Assembly: GCA_964494805.1 (NCBI GenBank)
Contig: CAZBST010000002.1
Span: 124,001-188,000 of the forward strand
Length of the DNA: 64,000 bases
Reading direction: 5' to 3'
DNA from: CAIYOL01 sp964494805
GTDB lineage: Bacteria > Planctomycetota > Phycisphaerae > Sedimentisphaerales > Anaerobacaceae
Made by a program: the position numbers and the translations under genes. Positions within the stretch are counted from its first letter, which is position 1. Every line of letters starts with the position of its first letter. Shown here one piece after another: positions 48,298 through 56,632 of the stretch. The notes under the pieces were generated by a model. The model was not told where the DNA came from and searched no databases. It saw only the letters and a program-made list of their open reading frames with translations.

Positions 48298-49593
48298 TTA
48301 ATTATTTCTATTTTGCTTGTTTGTTACCTTACTTTCAATCAAATTCTCGCCGACAAATTCGGTAATTATGTAATCGGCTATCTGAACATCCGCTAAGTTC
48401 CTCACCAAAAGACCGGTCTTTTTATTGGTGGTAATGCTGTATCCCCTCTGCAGGACCGATTTGGGATTCAAGCCTGCCAACCGATTCTTCTGCGCTTCAA
48501 ATTGCATCGTGCATTTATTTATAATTGCCGCAACAGCCGTGTTTGCCCGATTCTTCCAGTCATTCAATTCAACTGTTTTCCTGCCCAAAAGCCGGTGCGG
48601 CTCAATCTTAACAACCTGCTCATAAAAGCAATGTAATTTATCCTTCCCCTCCGCCGTCAATTCTTTTACTACCTTTGCCAGCTTTGTAAATACTTCATCC
48701 AATTGCTGTCCCCGATATTGAACGCACAAAATTATGTTTCTGTTCAAACTCCCCACTTTATTTTCTAAATCTTCCAGAACCCGTCGCATATCAGGAACCG
48801 CCTCAACACCTGCTTTTGTCGGCGTCGAAGCTCTCGCATCTGCAACCAAATCTGCAATCGTGGTATCAACCTCGTGGCCGACCGCGCTTATAACAGGTAT
48901 TTTCGAATCGTAAATCGCCCGCGCCAAAACCTCCTCGTTGAACGCCCACAAATCTTCCATCGACCCGCCGCCTCTGCCGACAATCAGAATATCAAGTCTC
49001 AATTTCTTATTTCGTCTATTTACGTCTCTGATACCTGCTGCAATCTCCGCCGCCGCCCCTTCGCCCTGCACCGGCACAGGATATAAAAACAATTTCACAC
49101 AAGGCCAGCGGTTCCAGATACTGTCTTTAATATCTTCTATCGCCGCCCCTGATTCGCTCGTCAATATCCCAATCCGCTGCGGGTACTGTGGTATCGGCTT
49201 CTTATGCGCCTCATCGAACAGCCCTTCCGCCGCAAGTTTCTTTACCATCTGCTCAAAAGCTAATTGCAGCGCACCGACACCGGCCGGCTCTATCCTTTCA
49301 ACATAGAACTGGAACTTGCCCTGCGGCTCATAAACATCGATAAACCCCGTCCCCAAAACCGCCATTCCATTTTCCGGCTCGAATTTAACCTTACCAAAAT
49401 TACTCCTCCACATAACGCACGGCAGCACCGCGTTTTCATCCTTCAGCAAGAAATAACAATGCCCGCTGTGATGTCGCTTCCAGTCCGTTATCTCGCCCGT
49501 TATTGTCAGCCTTCCGGGCAGACTATTTTCCAGCACCGTCTTTATCAGCGTATTTACCTGGCTGACTGTATATATTTTCGTTCCATTCTTCAT
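48298..49593 (-). CDS. xseA: exodeoxyribonuclease VII large subunit
   Basis: XseA is the catalytic subunit of exonuclease VII, which degrades single-stranded DNA from both ends. It has an N-terminal OB-fold (about 1-100) with YTVSQVNTLIKTVLE, GEITDWKRHHSGHCYFLLKD and CVMWRSNFG, and a catalytic domain with IGILTSESGAAIEDI, VGRGGGSMEDLWAFNEE, AVGHEVDTTIADLVAD and DARASTPTKAG. The frame is open to a TTG at 49632, but the ATG at 49593 puts the N-terminus at the usual distance from YTVSQ, so I use it (431 residues). Neither has a strong ribosome site. It is followed by xseB. Confidence 0.93.
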   Translation of the reverse strand: MKNGTKIYTVSQVNTLIKTVLENSLPGRLTITGEITDWKRHHSGHCYFLLKDENAVLPCVMWRSNFGKVKFEPENGMAVLGTGFIDVYEPQGKFQFYVERIEPAGVGALQLAFEQMVKKLAAEGLFDEAHKKPIPQYPQRIGILTSESGAAIEDIKDSIWNRWPCVKLFLYPVPVQGEGAAAEIAAGIRDVNRRNKKLRLDILIVGRGGGSMEDLWAFNEEVLARAIYDSKIPVISAVGHEVDTTIADLVADARASTPTKAGVEAVPDMRRVLEDLENKVGSLNRNIILCVQYRGQQLDEVFTKLAKVVKELTAEGKDKLHCFYEQVVKIEPHRLLGRKTVELNDWKNRANTAVAAIINKCTMQFEAQKNRLAGLNPKSVLQRGYSITTNKKTGLLVRNLADVQIADYIITEFVGENLIESKVTNKQNRNN

Positions 49594-49663
49594 CTGCCCA
49601 TTTATTATAAGTCCAAAAGCTCCCATCATCAATTTTCAATCTGTGCTATATTTTCACAAAAGA

Positions 49664-49699
49664 AAAAGCTGCGAGTGGCCTTAGCCACTCGCAGCTTTT
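49664..49699 (-). terminator. rho-independent terminator of the second subtilisin gene
   Basis: A perfect 16-bp stem runs from AAAAGCTGCGAGTGGC to GCCACTCGCAGCTTTT, with loop CTTA on the plus strand. On the minus strand it is followed by TCTTTT, giving a T-rich tail. It lies about 32 bases beyond the stop of the gene ending at 49731. Its symmetry means it may also stop plus-strand transcripts. Confidence 0.85.
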
Positions 49700-49730
49700 C
49701 AATTTAACAAAACTAATTGTCACGAAACTT

Positions 49731-52700
49731 TTACGGACAACTATCAAGCCACTGCAACGCTAAGATAGCAAAATCGTGGAACTCAACGTCACCGTTACAG
49801 TCAAGGTCACCATTGTTGTAGCCACATGAGCCGGTCCACAACCAGTTGCTAACGAAGACCCCGAGGTCTTCGAGATCTACAATGCCGTCAAGGTTATAAT
49901 CGGCGCAATCGATACACACGCTGGGGTCGGTGAACAGAATAAATGACATATCCTCACTCTCACCAGTCTGGTCATAAAGCTCAGTCCAGACCCACACTTC
50001 ATTGCTATCGTCGTAATAGCCCGTTACTGCATCGTCGTTGAATACGTGCTTATGGTTCGTCCAGCCCCAATCATAACGCGGCTCATTAACGTCGTATATA
50101 GCCTGAACACTGAGCCAGAAGACCTCATTATAATTCGGCTGACGGAACCAGTTCGCATCTGGCAACCCGACCGAATAACGGAAGACCGGCTCATTCGGTT
50201 CTCCTTGTGGATGCTTATCATACCCAACAAAAACCTCGTCGTAATCATAGGCCTTATACTTCCAGATTATTTCACCCGGATGACTATAGGATACACATGG
50301 GTCTTCACCTGCCGCCACATCAGTCCAAATATTCAATTGGAAATAATCCGGCTTCACCGGTAGAGTCATAAACGGGCCTTGACTACACGCCTCATAACCG
50401 TAGCCGATATAGGAGCCCCACCAAGAAATCGCCGTAACCGGTGTTCTGCGCAAACACAACCAGTCGTCAGCAACCAGCCGCTCTTCTTCGGGTTCATTGA
50501 TGTTATACATGGAATTGACATCTTCGTAGTGCGGCCAATAGTGAGTTTCGTTTCTATTATAAAGTGCTGTGACCTCCGTTGAACTCAACGCACGGTTGTA
50601 GATTCGGACATCGTCTATTGCGCCGTTCCACCATCGGCCACCCTGGGTATATCCGGGTGAAAACAGTGCGCCCAAAGTTACTTTCAGTGGCGCATCGAAC
50701 ACCGTGGTAGCATTTGAATCTGAGCCCACCACCTGTCCGTCAACGTACAGCAACCTGCTATTATCTGACACCCTTACCGCTGCAGCGTGATGCCAAAGAC
50801 CATCTTTGTATGTGGCAGTAGTAAGAATATTCTCAGCATCCGGGCCATAATACTGGCTTAAAGGATGCCGATGGAGGTATCGCATGTCATCGTTACCGCG
50901 GATCTCCAACAAAAAGCCGTGTTCTCCGCCGGCATTAGTGACCGAAATGAAATCTCTGTTTGGATCGCCTGGATCCAAGCTATTACCATCAACCCTAAAC
51001 CACGCTGATACTGTATATATCGGAAGCAGAAAAGCGTCTCGTGAGATATAGTTGACGTCAACGTAATCGTCCAATCCGTCAAATTTCAGATAGCCGCTGT
51101 TGCCGACCGGACTGCCCGTTGTCTGCCACGTTGGGTTACCATAGATGGTGCCGTTGCGCTGATTGCCGCTTGAATCATTGGCAACAGTGCCTGAGCCCTC
51201 ATCAAACTTCCACCAGCCCAGTAAGCTCGTATCCGCCCAAACGTCATAGCCAGCATAGAACTGCTCCCACTTGATGTAGTTCGGGTCGGTGTCAAGCTCA
51301 AATGCAACATCGTAGCTTTCCCCCTCGGCTTCAATCGGCGTGATATAATTAAATTCAATGTTAAGCGGGGGCATGCCTGGCTCAGGGTCATCATCAAGTT
51401 GGAAGGTCACCGCATCGTCCATCCAGTGCCACGGACGGGTCTTCCAGCCCCACTTGTGGACATCGGGAACATAATCTTCGGGGTAGACAGCCGCAATACT
51501 GAGCCAGAAGACCTTGTCCATCGTATTCGGCTCAAAATTACTCTGCCAGAAGTATTCTTCCTCGGTCAAATCGACATGATACTGGAAGCAGGTGTCCTCG
51601 AAAGACTCGTAGGGGAAGTAATCCTGTCCAACATTATTTACATCCACGCGGTCAGCGGGCACCTCAATCTGCCAGAGCAGGTGTCTCGGATAGCTGAAAG
51701 TCAATGGGTCGCTTGGGTCGGGGTCGCGAATGTTGGACCAGAAACCGATTCGCCATGCGATCGGCTCCGGCTCCGGCGGCTCATTACCGTCCCATCCAAC
51801 ATACGAACCCCACCAGTGAATCGAGGTTACCGGCATTGTGCCCAGACATCTAAAGTCGTCGGCAACTATCTGCCAGGATTGCGGATCGGGTATATCACCT
51901 TCCTCAGGACAATCAGAAGGTATAATATGTCCCAACCAGTTGAACAAGATACTCTGGTCGGAACTGTTGACATAGAAATCTCTATCGATGTCGGCACAAT
52001 GGTCGTAATCAGGGTCACCATACATTGAGCCCATAGCGGCGGTCACTCTCAACAGGTCGTCTGTATCCACGTCCGTATCACAGTCAGTATCACCGTAGCA
52101 TTGAGTTGGACAATCCCAGCAGGGTAAGTATGTACCAGCTTGAATCCATTCTCTGCAGGATACCTCGTCCCAGCCGCAATAGGTAGGAGTTGTTGCCGTC
52201 GGGTCAATCTCAATAGGCGGCTGAGACCATTTCGTATGCGGCTCCAACGGCTTGCCTCCCTGTTCCTCTTCGGCGCGGGTGGTAATCACAAACGCCAGGT
52301 CTATTGACTGCCCATAGTAATAATGGGCTGACGGGTAGCGCAGTTCGTACCATATTAAGGCACTCTCATAAACTGCATCGTCATTCCAGTGCTTGGACGA
52401 GGTTTTCCACCCAAACATAGGATTATTAGTATCTGGTTCTAACTCGACATAAGCATCGAGCCAGTAAATGACCGGATTGCACGGGTCACCTTGCTGCACA
52501 AATGTATTTGAGTCATCGATAGTTATATCATACTGCCATATGCCATAATGATTCTCTGAAAGAGGCGGCGGCGTACTATTTGTCGGATCCCAGAACCATT
52601 CCGGCTCCTCATAGCTATAGAGCGTTTCATTGATATCAGCAGCGTTGAAATCCTTCGACCACAGCAAAGTGTTAGGCTCACTGTATGCCGGACCCTCACC

Positions 52701-54290
52701 ATCAGGGTCTGGCTTATCGTCGTGTATACTAAGGTGAATCTTTTTGATTTTGCCTTTGATATCGTTTCGCCAAGAGCCCCAGAAGGTAACCTTTGTGATT
52801 GGGCCGGTTGCAACGCAGTTGAAGTCATCCGCCAAGGTACGCTGGACTCCGTCGCTACGGTCACAGCGGATATCTATCCCGTTATAAGTCTCATCGGGCG
52901 GCTGCTCCCATTTGACTGTAGTACCGGTCGTCCCAACCGCAGTCACCGCAGCCAGCGCATCCACACGTTTGGGGTTTGGAGACGTATAGCAGAGGTCGGT
53001 GGTGGAAACACCGGTATCCTTCATAATCTGAACTATCTGGTCCGGCGTGATTGATAACGCAAGGTCAACAGCCTTTTCGCACATCAGCGCTGCCACACCT
53101 GAACAATGAGGCGCCGCTTGCGAGGTCCCGGTATATGTGCTGGTGCCGCCGCCCATACCCGGTGCGGTAATCCGACGTCCTGGTGCAGCCAATTCGTTAC
53201 ACCCGCTGCGGTTGGAGAAGCACGTGATTAAATCTCCATACGTGGAGCTATCGAAGCAGCCACACGAGTACGTACCGGAATCGGGCTCCCGGCCCAGGTC
53301 CTGGTCATAGACGGCCGCAACGGCTGTCGCCGATGATAGGCACGCCGGGCTACTCATCGAACTGCAGCTCCCATCGTTGCCGCTGGAGGCAAAAGTTACA
53401 ATGCCAATATCCTTAGCCGCCTGAACGGAGGCCTGCATAAGCTGTGTATAAGTATCAGCACTGTCACAAGGACACGAGCTATACAGCGTATTCGTACCTA
53501 AACTCATATTGATGACGCGGAGGTTTGCATAGTCGTCATTGTGGTCTACCACATAGTCCACACCAGCTGCCCAATCGCTGACCCAGCCAGTGCCGTCCGA
53601 CTTTAGCACTTTGATTGCGAGGATATTAGCATCAGGAGCAACTCCAACCGATGCTACTACCCCCTTGGACGTGATAATCCCGGAAACATTGGTTCCATGA
53701 CCGTGGTCGTCTTCTGCTCCTGGCCCTGTGGTCATACCTTGGTCCAGAAAATGGTACCATCCCGGGGCAATATCATCAGAAAGATCAGGGTGGTCGCTGT
53801 CGATTCCGGTATCCAGGACCGCAACAGTTATCCCGTCCCCAGTATAACCTAAGGCGTGCACATCATCTGCGTTGATGAAAGGAACACTGTCGTCCAAATG
53901 GCCGTGTACACGAGCGTCGGGACCCACTGCTACGACATCCGGACCTGCTACAAGTTTAGCCAGCCCAGCCGCATTTACACGGCCGGTTATGGCAGCGAAG
54001 TTCTTGTACTTATAGACGACGTTGAATTCCCCAGGCGCAAGCTTCTCCAGTATGCGGTTCTGAACATTTTTCACCGCATCCTGCCGTTCCTTCCGCACCG
54101 CATTTACCGCCACGGGTTTCAACATCACGATAACATATGCCGTTCCGTCGGCACTGCCTTGAAGCTCTGTGTAGACTGCCGGGTCCGGCACCTGGCTGCG
54201 GCTGACCTCGACACCCTGTGTTGTACCTCTGATACTAAACAACAATACAACTACGAGAAGTAACAACATTCTTAGTTTCTCCCTTTTCAT
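49731..54290 (-). CDS. secreted subtilisin-like protease with repeated beta-sandwich modules, LamG and two dockerin-like pairs
   Basis: This 1519-residue exported S8 protease has a signal peptide at about 1-26, a prodomain to about 125 and a catalytic domain at about 130-455 with triad Asp160, His198 and Ser390 and oxyanion Asn305. Cysteines cluster around SSCPCDSAD and YSCGCF, suggesting disulfides. Three copies of a module with ADD(F/W).C......PVT.I.WWGS.. follow (cores near 487, 817 and 1270). A dockerin-like pair (about 723-790) precedes core 2, a LamG/concanavalin-like domain (about 1018-1240) precedes core 3, and a second dockerin-like pair ends the protein (about 1455-1519). The ribosome site is AGGAGG and a strong terminator lies downstream. 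It probably acts outside the cell on proteins or as an adhesin-processing enzyme. Confidence 0.9.
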   Translation of the reverse strand: MKREKLRMLLLLVVVLLFSIRGTTQGVEVSRSQVPDPAVYTELQGSADGTAYVIVMLKPVAVNAVRKERQDAVKNVQNRILEKLAPGEFNVVYKYKNFAAITGRVNAAGLAKLVAGPDVVAVGPDARVHGHLDDSVPFINADDVHALGYTGDGITVAVLDTGIDSDHPDLSDDIAPGWYHFLDQGMTTGPGAEDDHGHGTNVSGIITSKGVVASVGVAPDANILAIKVLKSDGTGWVSDWAAGVDYVVDHNDDYANLRVINMSLGTNTLYSSCPCDSADTYTQLMQASVQAAKDIGIVTFASSGNDGSCSSMSSPACLSSATAVAAVYDQDLGREPDSGTYSCGCFDSSTYGDLITCFSNRSGCNELAAPGRRITAPGMGGGTSTYTGTSQAAPHCSGVAALMCEKAVDLALSITPDQIVQIMKDTGVSTTDLCYTSPNPKRVDALAAVTAVGTTGTTVKWEQPPDETYNGIDIRCDRSDGVQRTLADDFNCVATGPITKVTFWGSWRNDIKGKIKKIHLSIHDDKPDPDGEGPAYSEPNTLLWSKDFNAADINETLYSYEEPEWFWDPTNSTPPPLSENHYGIWQYDITIDDSNTFVQQGDPCNPVIYWLDAYVELEPDTNNPMFGWKTSSKHWNDDAVYESALIWYELRYPSAHYYYGQSIDLAFVITTRAEEEQGGKPLEPHTKWSQPPIEIDPTATTPTYCGWDEVSCREWIQAGTYLPCWDCPTQCYGDTDCDTDVDTDDLLRVTAAMGSMYGDPDYDHCADIDRDFYVNSSDQSILFNWLGHIIPSDCPEEGDIPDPQSWQIVADDFRCLGTMPVTSIHWWGSYVGWDGNEPPEPEPIAWRIGFWSNIRDPDPSDPLTFSYPRHLLWQIEVPADRVDVNNVGQDYFPYESFEDTCFQYHVDLTEEEYFWQSNFEPNTMDKVFWLSIAAVYPEDYVPDVHKWGWKTRPWHWMDDAVTFQLDDDPEPGMPPLNIEFNYITPIEAEGESYDVAFELDTDPNYIKWEQFYAGYDVWADTSLLGWWKFDEGSGTVANDSSGNQRNGTIYGNPTWQTTGSPVGNSGYLKFDGLDDYVDVNYISRDAFLLPIYTVSAWFRVDGNSLDPGDPNRDFISVTNAGGEHGFLLEIRGNDDMRYLHRHPLSQYYGPDAENILTTATYKDGLWHHAAAVRVSDNSRLLYVDGQVVGSDSNATTVFDAPLKVTLGALFSPGYTQGGRWWNGAIDDVRIYNRALSSTEVTALYNRNETHYWPHYEDVNSMYNINEPEEERLVADDWLCLRRTPVTAISWWGSYIGYGYEACSQGPFMTLPVKPDYFQLNIWTDVAAGEDPCVSYSHPGEIIWKYKAYDYDEVFVGYDKHPQGEPNEPVFRYSVGLPDANWFRQPNYNEVFWLSVQAIYDVNEPRYDWGWTNHKHVFNDDAVTGYYDDSNEVWVWTELYDQTGESEDMSFILFTDPSVCIDCADYNLDGIVDLEDLGVFVSNWLWTGSCGYNNGDLDCNGDVEFHDFAILALQWLDSCP

Positions 54291-54621
54291 AATTAAATCC
54301 TCCTAAAATTTAAGTAAAAATGTGTTCTTTCTGACTTCTTTACATGCTGTGAAATGGCGAAAATGATGGAACAAAAATAGGAACATCGCACGCCTACTCC
54401 TCACTAAAACCGCAATATGTCAAGGGCAATTTTACGGAACTGCAAATTAAAGTCAAGAAAATTATCACACAATTCTATTTTTAGGTTACCAAGGCACAAA
54501 CTCCGCAAGTTTTTTTATATCAGACAGATACGTGAGTTTCTCTGATAATTTCCTTGATTCGGAGCCCCTGATTTGATACAATAGTGTCGTTTGATAGGGG
54601 TGATTCAATTGTGAGGAGGGC
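54291..54621. other. 331-base divergent gap
   Basis: This separates the minus-strand subtilisin from the plus-strand C39-like gene. It contains a candidate minus-strand promoter (54429-54456) and no other open frame I would call. Nothing repeat-like was noticed here. Confidence 0.45.
54429..54456 (-). promoter_or_regulatory. possible promoter of the second subtilisin gene
   Basis: On the minus strand TTGACT (54456-54451), a 16-base spacer and TAAAAT (54434-54429) lie about 132 bases before transcription would reach the ATG. A second TTGACA lies just downstream without a good -10. Confidence 0.35.
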
Positions 54622-55503
54622 ATGGTGGGTCCTTGGCTTGAAACCGTAGGTATTATCTTAGTAGCTTTATTGGGCGTTTTTCTTGGAAAAGTGTTTTCGC
54701 GCCCTCGCAAGGCAGCCTATTGGATAACAGGTTATCTTCTGTCCACCTCGCTCATTTTATTTCTGTTAATAGCCAGATACTCTAATTCGCTTGCCTTTGC
54801 GCCGCTGTTTGTCTGGATTACAGCAGGACGGGTAAAGTTCGTCATTTTCTCTTTAGCTGTTACAATGGGTTTAACCGCTCCGCTGTCCCGGCTGCCTTAC
54901 AAATTCGAGAAGATCGCAGTTTACATCCTGATGGTTACGGTTGTAGTTTGGTTTTCGGTTCTGCCTTTTCTTGTCCCCGCCTTGATTAAAGGCTATCTGG
55001 CCAATCTCACAACTCGGCTTGATTCCAACGGTATTTGCTTTCAGACCACAGGTTATACTTGTGCTCCGGCTGCAGCTGTAACGGTTTTGAGGAAATTGGG
55101 TCTGCCTGCCCAGGAAGGAGAGATAGCCATACTTTCTCATACAAGCCCGGTCATAGGCACCTTGCCCGGCTGCCTCCAGGCGGCGATTCAGAACCGCTAC
55201 GGTGACGATGGGCTTAGATGTCAGTACCGTCGCTTCGACTCAATTGCTCAGCTAAAGGACGCTGGTCTTACCTTAGCTGTGGTAAAAAGTGCACTTCTAT
55301 CGGATCACTGTGTTGCTGTCCTTGAAGTCTCGGACAAGATGGTTACCATCGCTGACCCCGTCGTGGGTAAAAAGTCGCTGTCATATAAAAAGTTCGAGGA
55401 AATCTGGCGGTTTTCCGGCATTGTCCTGAAGCGAGACTCCGCACCAAGCAAGCCACATAGGTTAGAAATAGGATCCGCTTCTCATTCGATGCGTCTCCTG
55501 TAA
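54622..55503 (+). CDS. membrane protein with C-terminal C39-like cysteine peptidase domain
   Basis: This 293-residue protein has four N-terminal membrane helices (about 5-24, 34-53, 70-88 and 96-120) and a C39-like domain (about 135-270). The papain-type elements are present: the oxyanion Gln141 and Cys147 in QTTGYTCAPAAAVTVLRKLG, His229 in LLSDHCVAVLEV, and Asp245 in IADPVVGKKSL. C39 domains cleave double-glycine leaders in bacteriocin exporters or act as free-standing peptidases. No ABC transporter or precursor peptide is seen here. The ATG follows GAGGAGGGC. The gene overlaps the end of the convergent HD nuclease gene by 22 bases. An environmental or maturation protease is the best guess. 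Confidence 0.72.
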   Translation: MVGPWLETVGIILVALLGVFLGKVFSRPRKAAYWITGYLLSTSLILFLLIARYSNSLAFAPLFVWITAGRVKFVIFSLAVTMGLTAPLSRLPYKFEKIAVYILMVTVVVWFSVLPFLVPALIKGYLANLTTRLDSNGICFQTTGYTCAPAAAVTVLRKLGLPAQEGEIAILSHTSPVIGTLPGCLQAAIQNRYGDDGLRCQYRRFDSIAQLKDAGLTLAVVKSALLSDHCVAVLEVSDKMVTIADPVVGKKSLSYKKFEEIWRFSGIVLKRDSAPSKPHRLEIGSASHSMRLL

Positions 55504-56444
55504 AGCCGCGTTTCCAAGGGCTTTCGGTAACCAGTCCAGTTCGAATCGCCCGGCTCATTGTCAATCGCTGCCGTTACCTGATTTATCTTGGCGTCCAAAT
55601 CGTCAATATAGTTGACCATAAACGCTTCAGGTGTTGCCGGCAGCTTCGGTGAGCCGAATTCGTATTTGCCGTGGTGCGACAAAATAATATGCCCGAGAGC
55701 ATCTAAAATCGTCTCATCAATCTTTGTACCCTTAGCAGCCAGTGCCTCGGCTTCTTTGTTCAGCAAAAGGTAGCTTTTGGCAATATGCCCGATTAGCTGT
55801 CCCGAATCGGTATATGAAAAGGCCATATCATAAGAAAGCTCTTCGGTTTTACCCATATCGTGGATAAAAATCGCCGCCAGAACCAAATCGCCCTGCACTT
55901 CCCTGTACAAAGGTAGTATCGCAACAGCTACTCGCAACATATTATGGGTATGCTCCAGCAGTCCCCCAATATAACTATGATGCAGCGCCGCCGCAGCCGG
56001 TGCGGTGCAGAATTTCTTCATCAATTCGGTATCAGCCAGAAATTCTCCCACTAATGTTTTCAACTGGCGATTGTTTATCCCTCCCAAAATCTTTTTTACA
56101 TCCTCAAACATCTGCTTTGTGTCTTTGCTGGTTCGCGCCAGAAAATCCTCAATGCTGACTTTGCTCGCATCGACGATGCCGATGTTGTTTACGACGATTT
56201 GCAGGCTATTTTGATAAAGCTCGCTTCTTCCCTGTATATGGACAAATCCGGGCTTCGGCAGCGAGTTATAGACCGCCTCCGTCGCCTGCCACATCCGTCC
56301 GTTCAGTTGTCCAGTTCGGTCGCAAAGGAACATTGCTATATACAGGTCGCCTTTGGTTGTGCTTCGCAGAATCGGTTCTTTTACCATATAAATATCATCG
56401 ATCGCCTGCCCCGGCTCGATTTCATTGATAAACTTATGCGCCAT
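55482..56444 (-). CDS. YhaM-like 3'-5' exoribonuclease (OB-fold plus HD domain)
   Basis: This is a 320-residue nuclease. The N-terminal OB-fold (about 5-92) contains DLYIAMFLCDRTGQLNGRMW and GRSELYQNSLQIVV. The HD domain (about 150-290) has the metal ligands in LHHSYIGGLLEHTHNM, the FIHDMGKTEEL motif (HD at 195-196) and HIILSHHG. This order matches Bacillus YhaM, which trims RNA and single-stranded DNA from the 3' end. I start at the ATG at 56444, which has an AGAGGTGATA ribosome site. The open frame extends 18 codons further into repeat DNA. The 3' end overlaps the C39-like gene by 22 bases. Confidence 0.88.
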   Translation of the reverse strand: MAHKFINEIEPGQAIDDIYMVKEPILRSTTKGDLYIAMFLCDRTGQLNGRMWQATEAVYNSLPKPGFVHIQGRSELYQNSLQIVVNNIGIVDASKVSIEDFLARTSKDTKQMFEDVKKILGGINNRQLKTLVGEFLADTELMKKFCTAPAAAALHHSYIGGLLEHTHNMLRVAVAILPLYREVQGDLVLAAIFIHDMGKTEELSYDMAFSYTDSGQLIGHIAKSYLLLNKEAEALAAKGTKIDETILDALGHIILSHHGKYEFGSPKLPATPEAFMVNYIDDLDAKINQVTAAIDNEPGDSNWTGYRKPLETRLYRRRIE

Positions 56445-56455
56445 TATCACCTCTG

Positions 56456-56515
56456 TTAATTGATAATTTATAACCGATAGACAATTATTAATCATCAATC
56501 ATCAATTATCAACAA
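56456..56515. repeat. AT-rich ATCAATTATC word repeat
   Basis: Imperfect copies of an (A)TTGATAATT / ATCATCAATTATC word, on both strands, fill the gap upstream of the HD nuclease gene. It produces a false extension of that open frame. Confidence 0.45.
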
Positions 56516-56594
56516 AAAAGCAAGGGCCTATACCGAACAGCATAATAATCTTGCAACATTGCTTATTTTGAGCTATATAATGAGCTTTGAATTA

Positions 56595-56632
56595 ACGCAA
56601 TACGATATACGCAATACGGAATACGAATTATG
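56595..56632 (+). repeat. ACGCAATACG word repeat running into the proS start codon
   Basis: ACGCAATACGATATACGCAA and TACGGAATACGAATT follow in tandem, and the proS ATG with its next codons (ATGCGATACAG) continues the same word. No Shine-Dalgarno is visible between the repeat and the start. Confidence 0.5.

Noticed and set aside
54380..54460. A sigma54-type promoter near the second subtilisin gene
   Set aside because: A TTGACATATTGCGG stretch looked similar, but the GG and GC elements do not have the required spacing.
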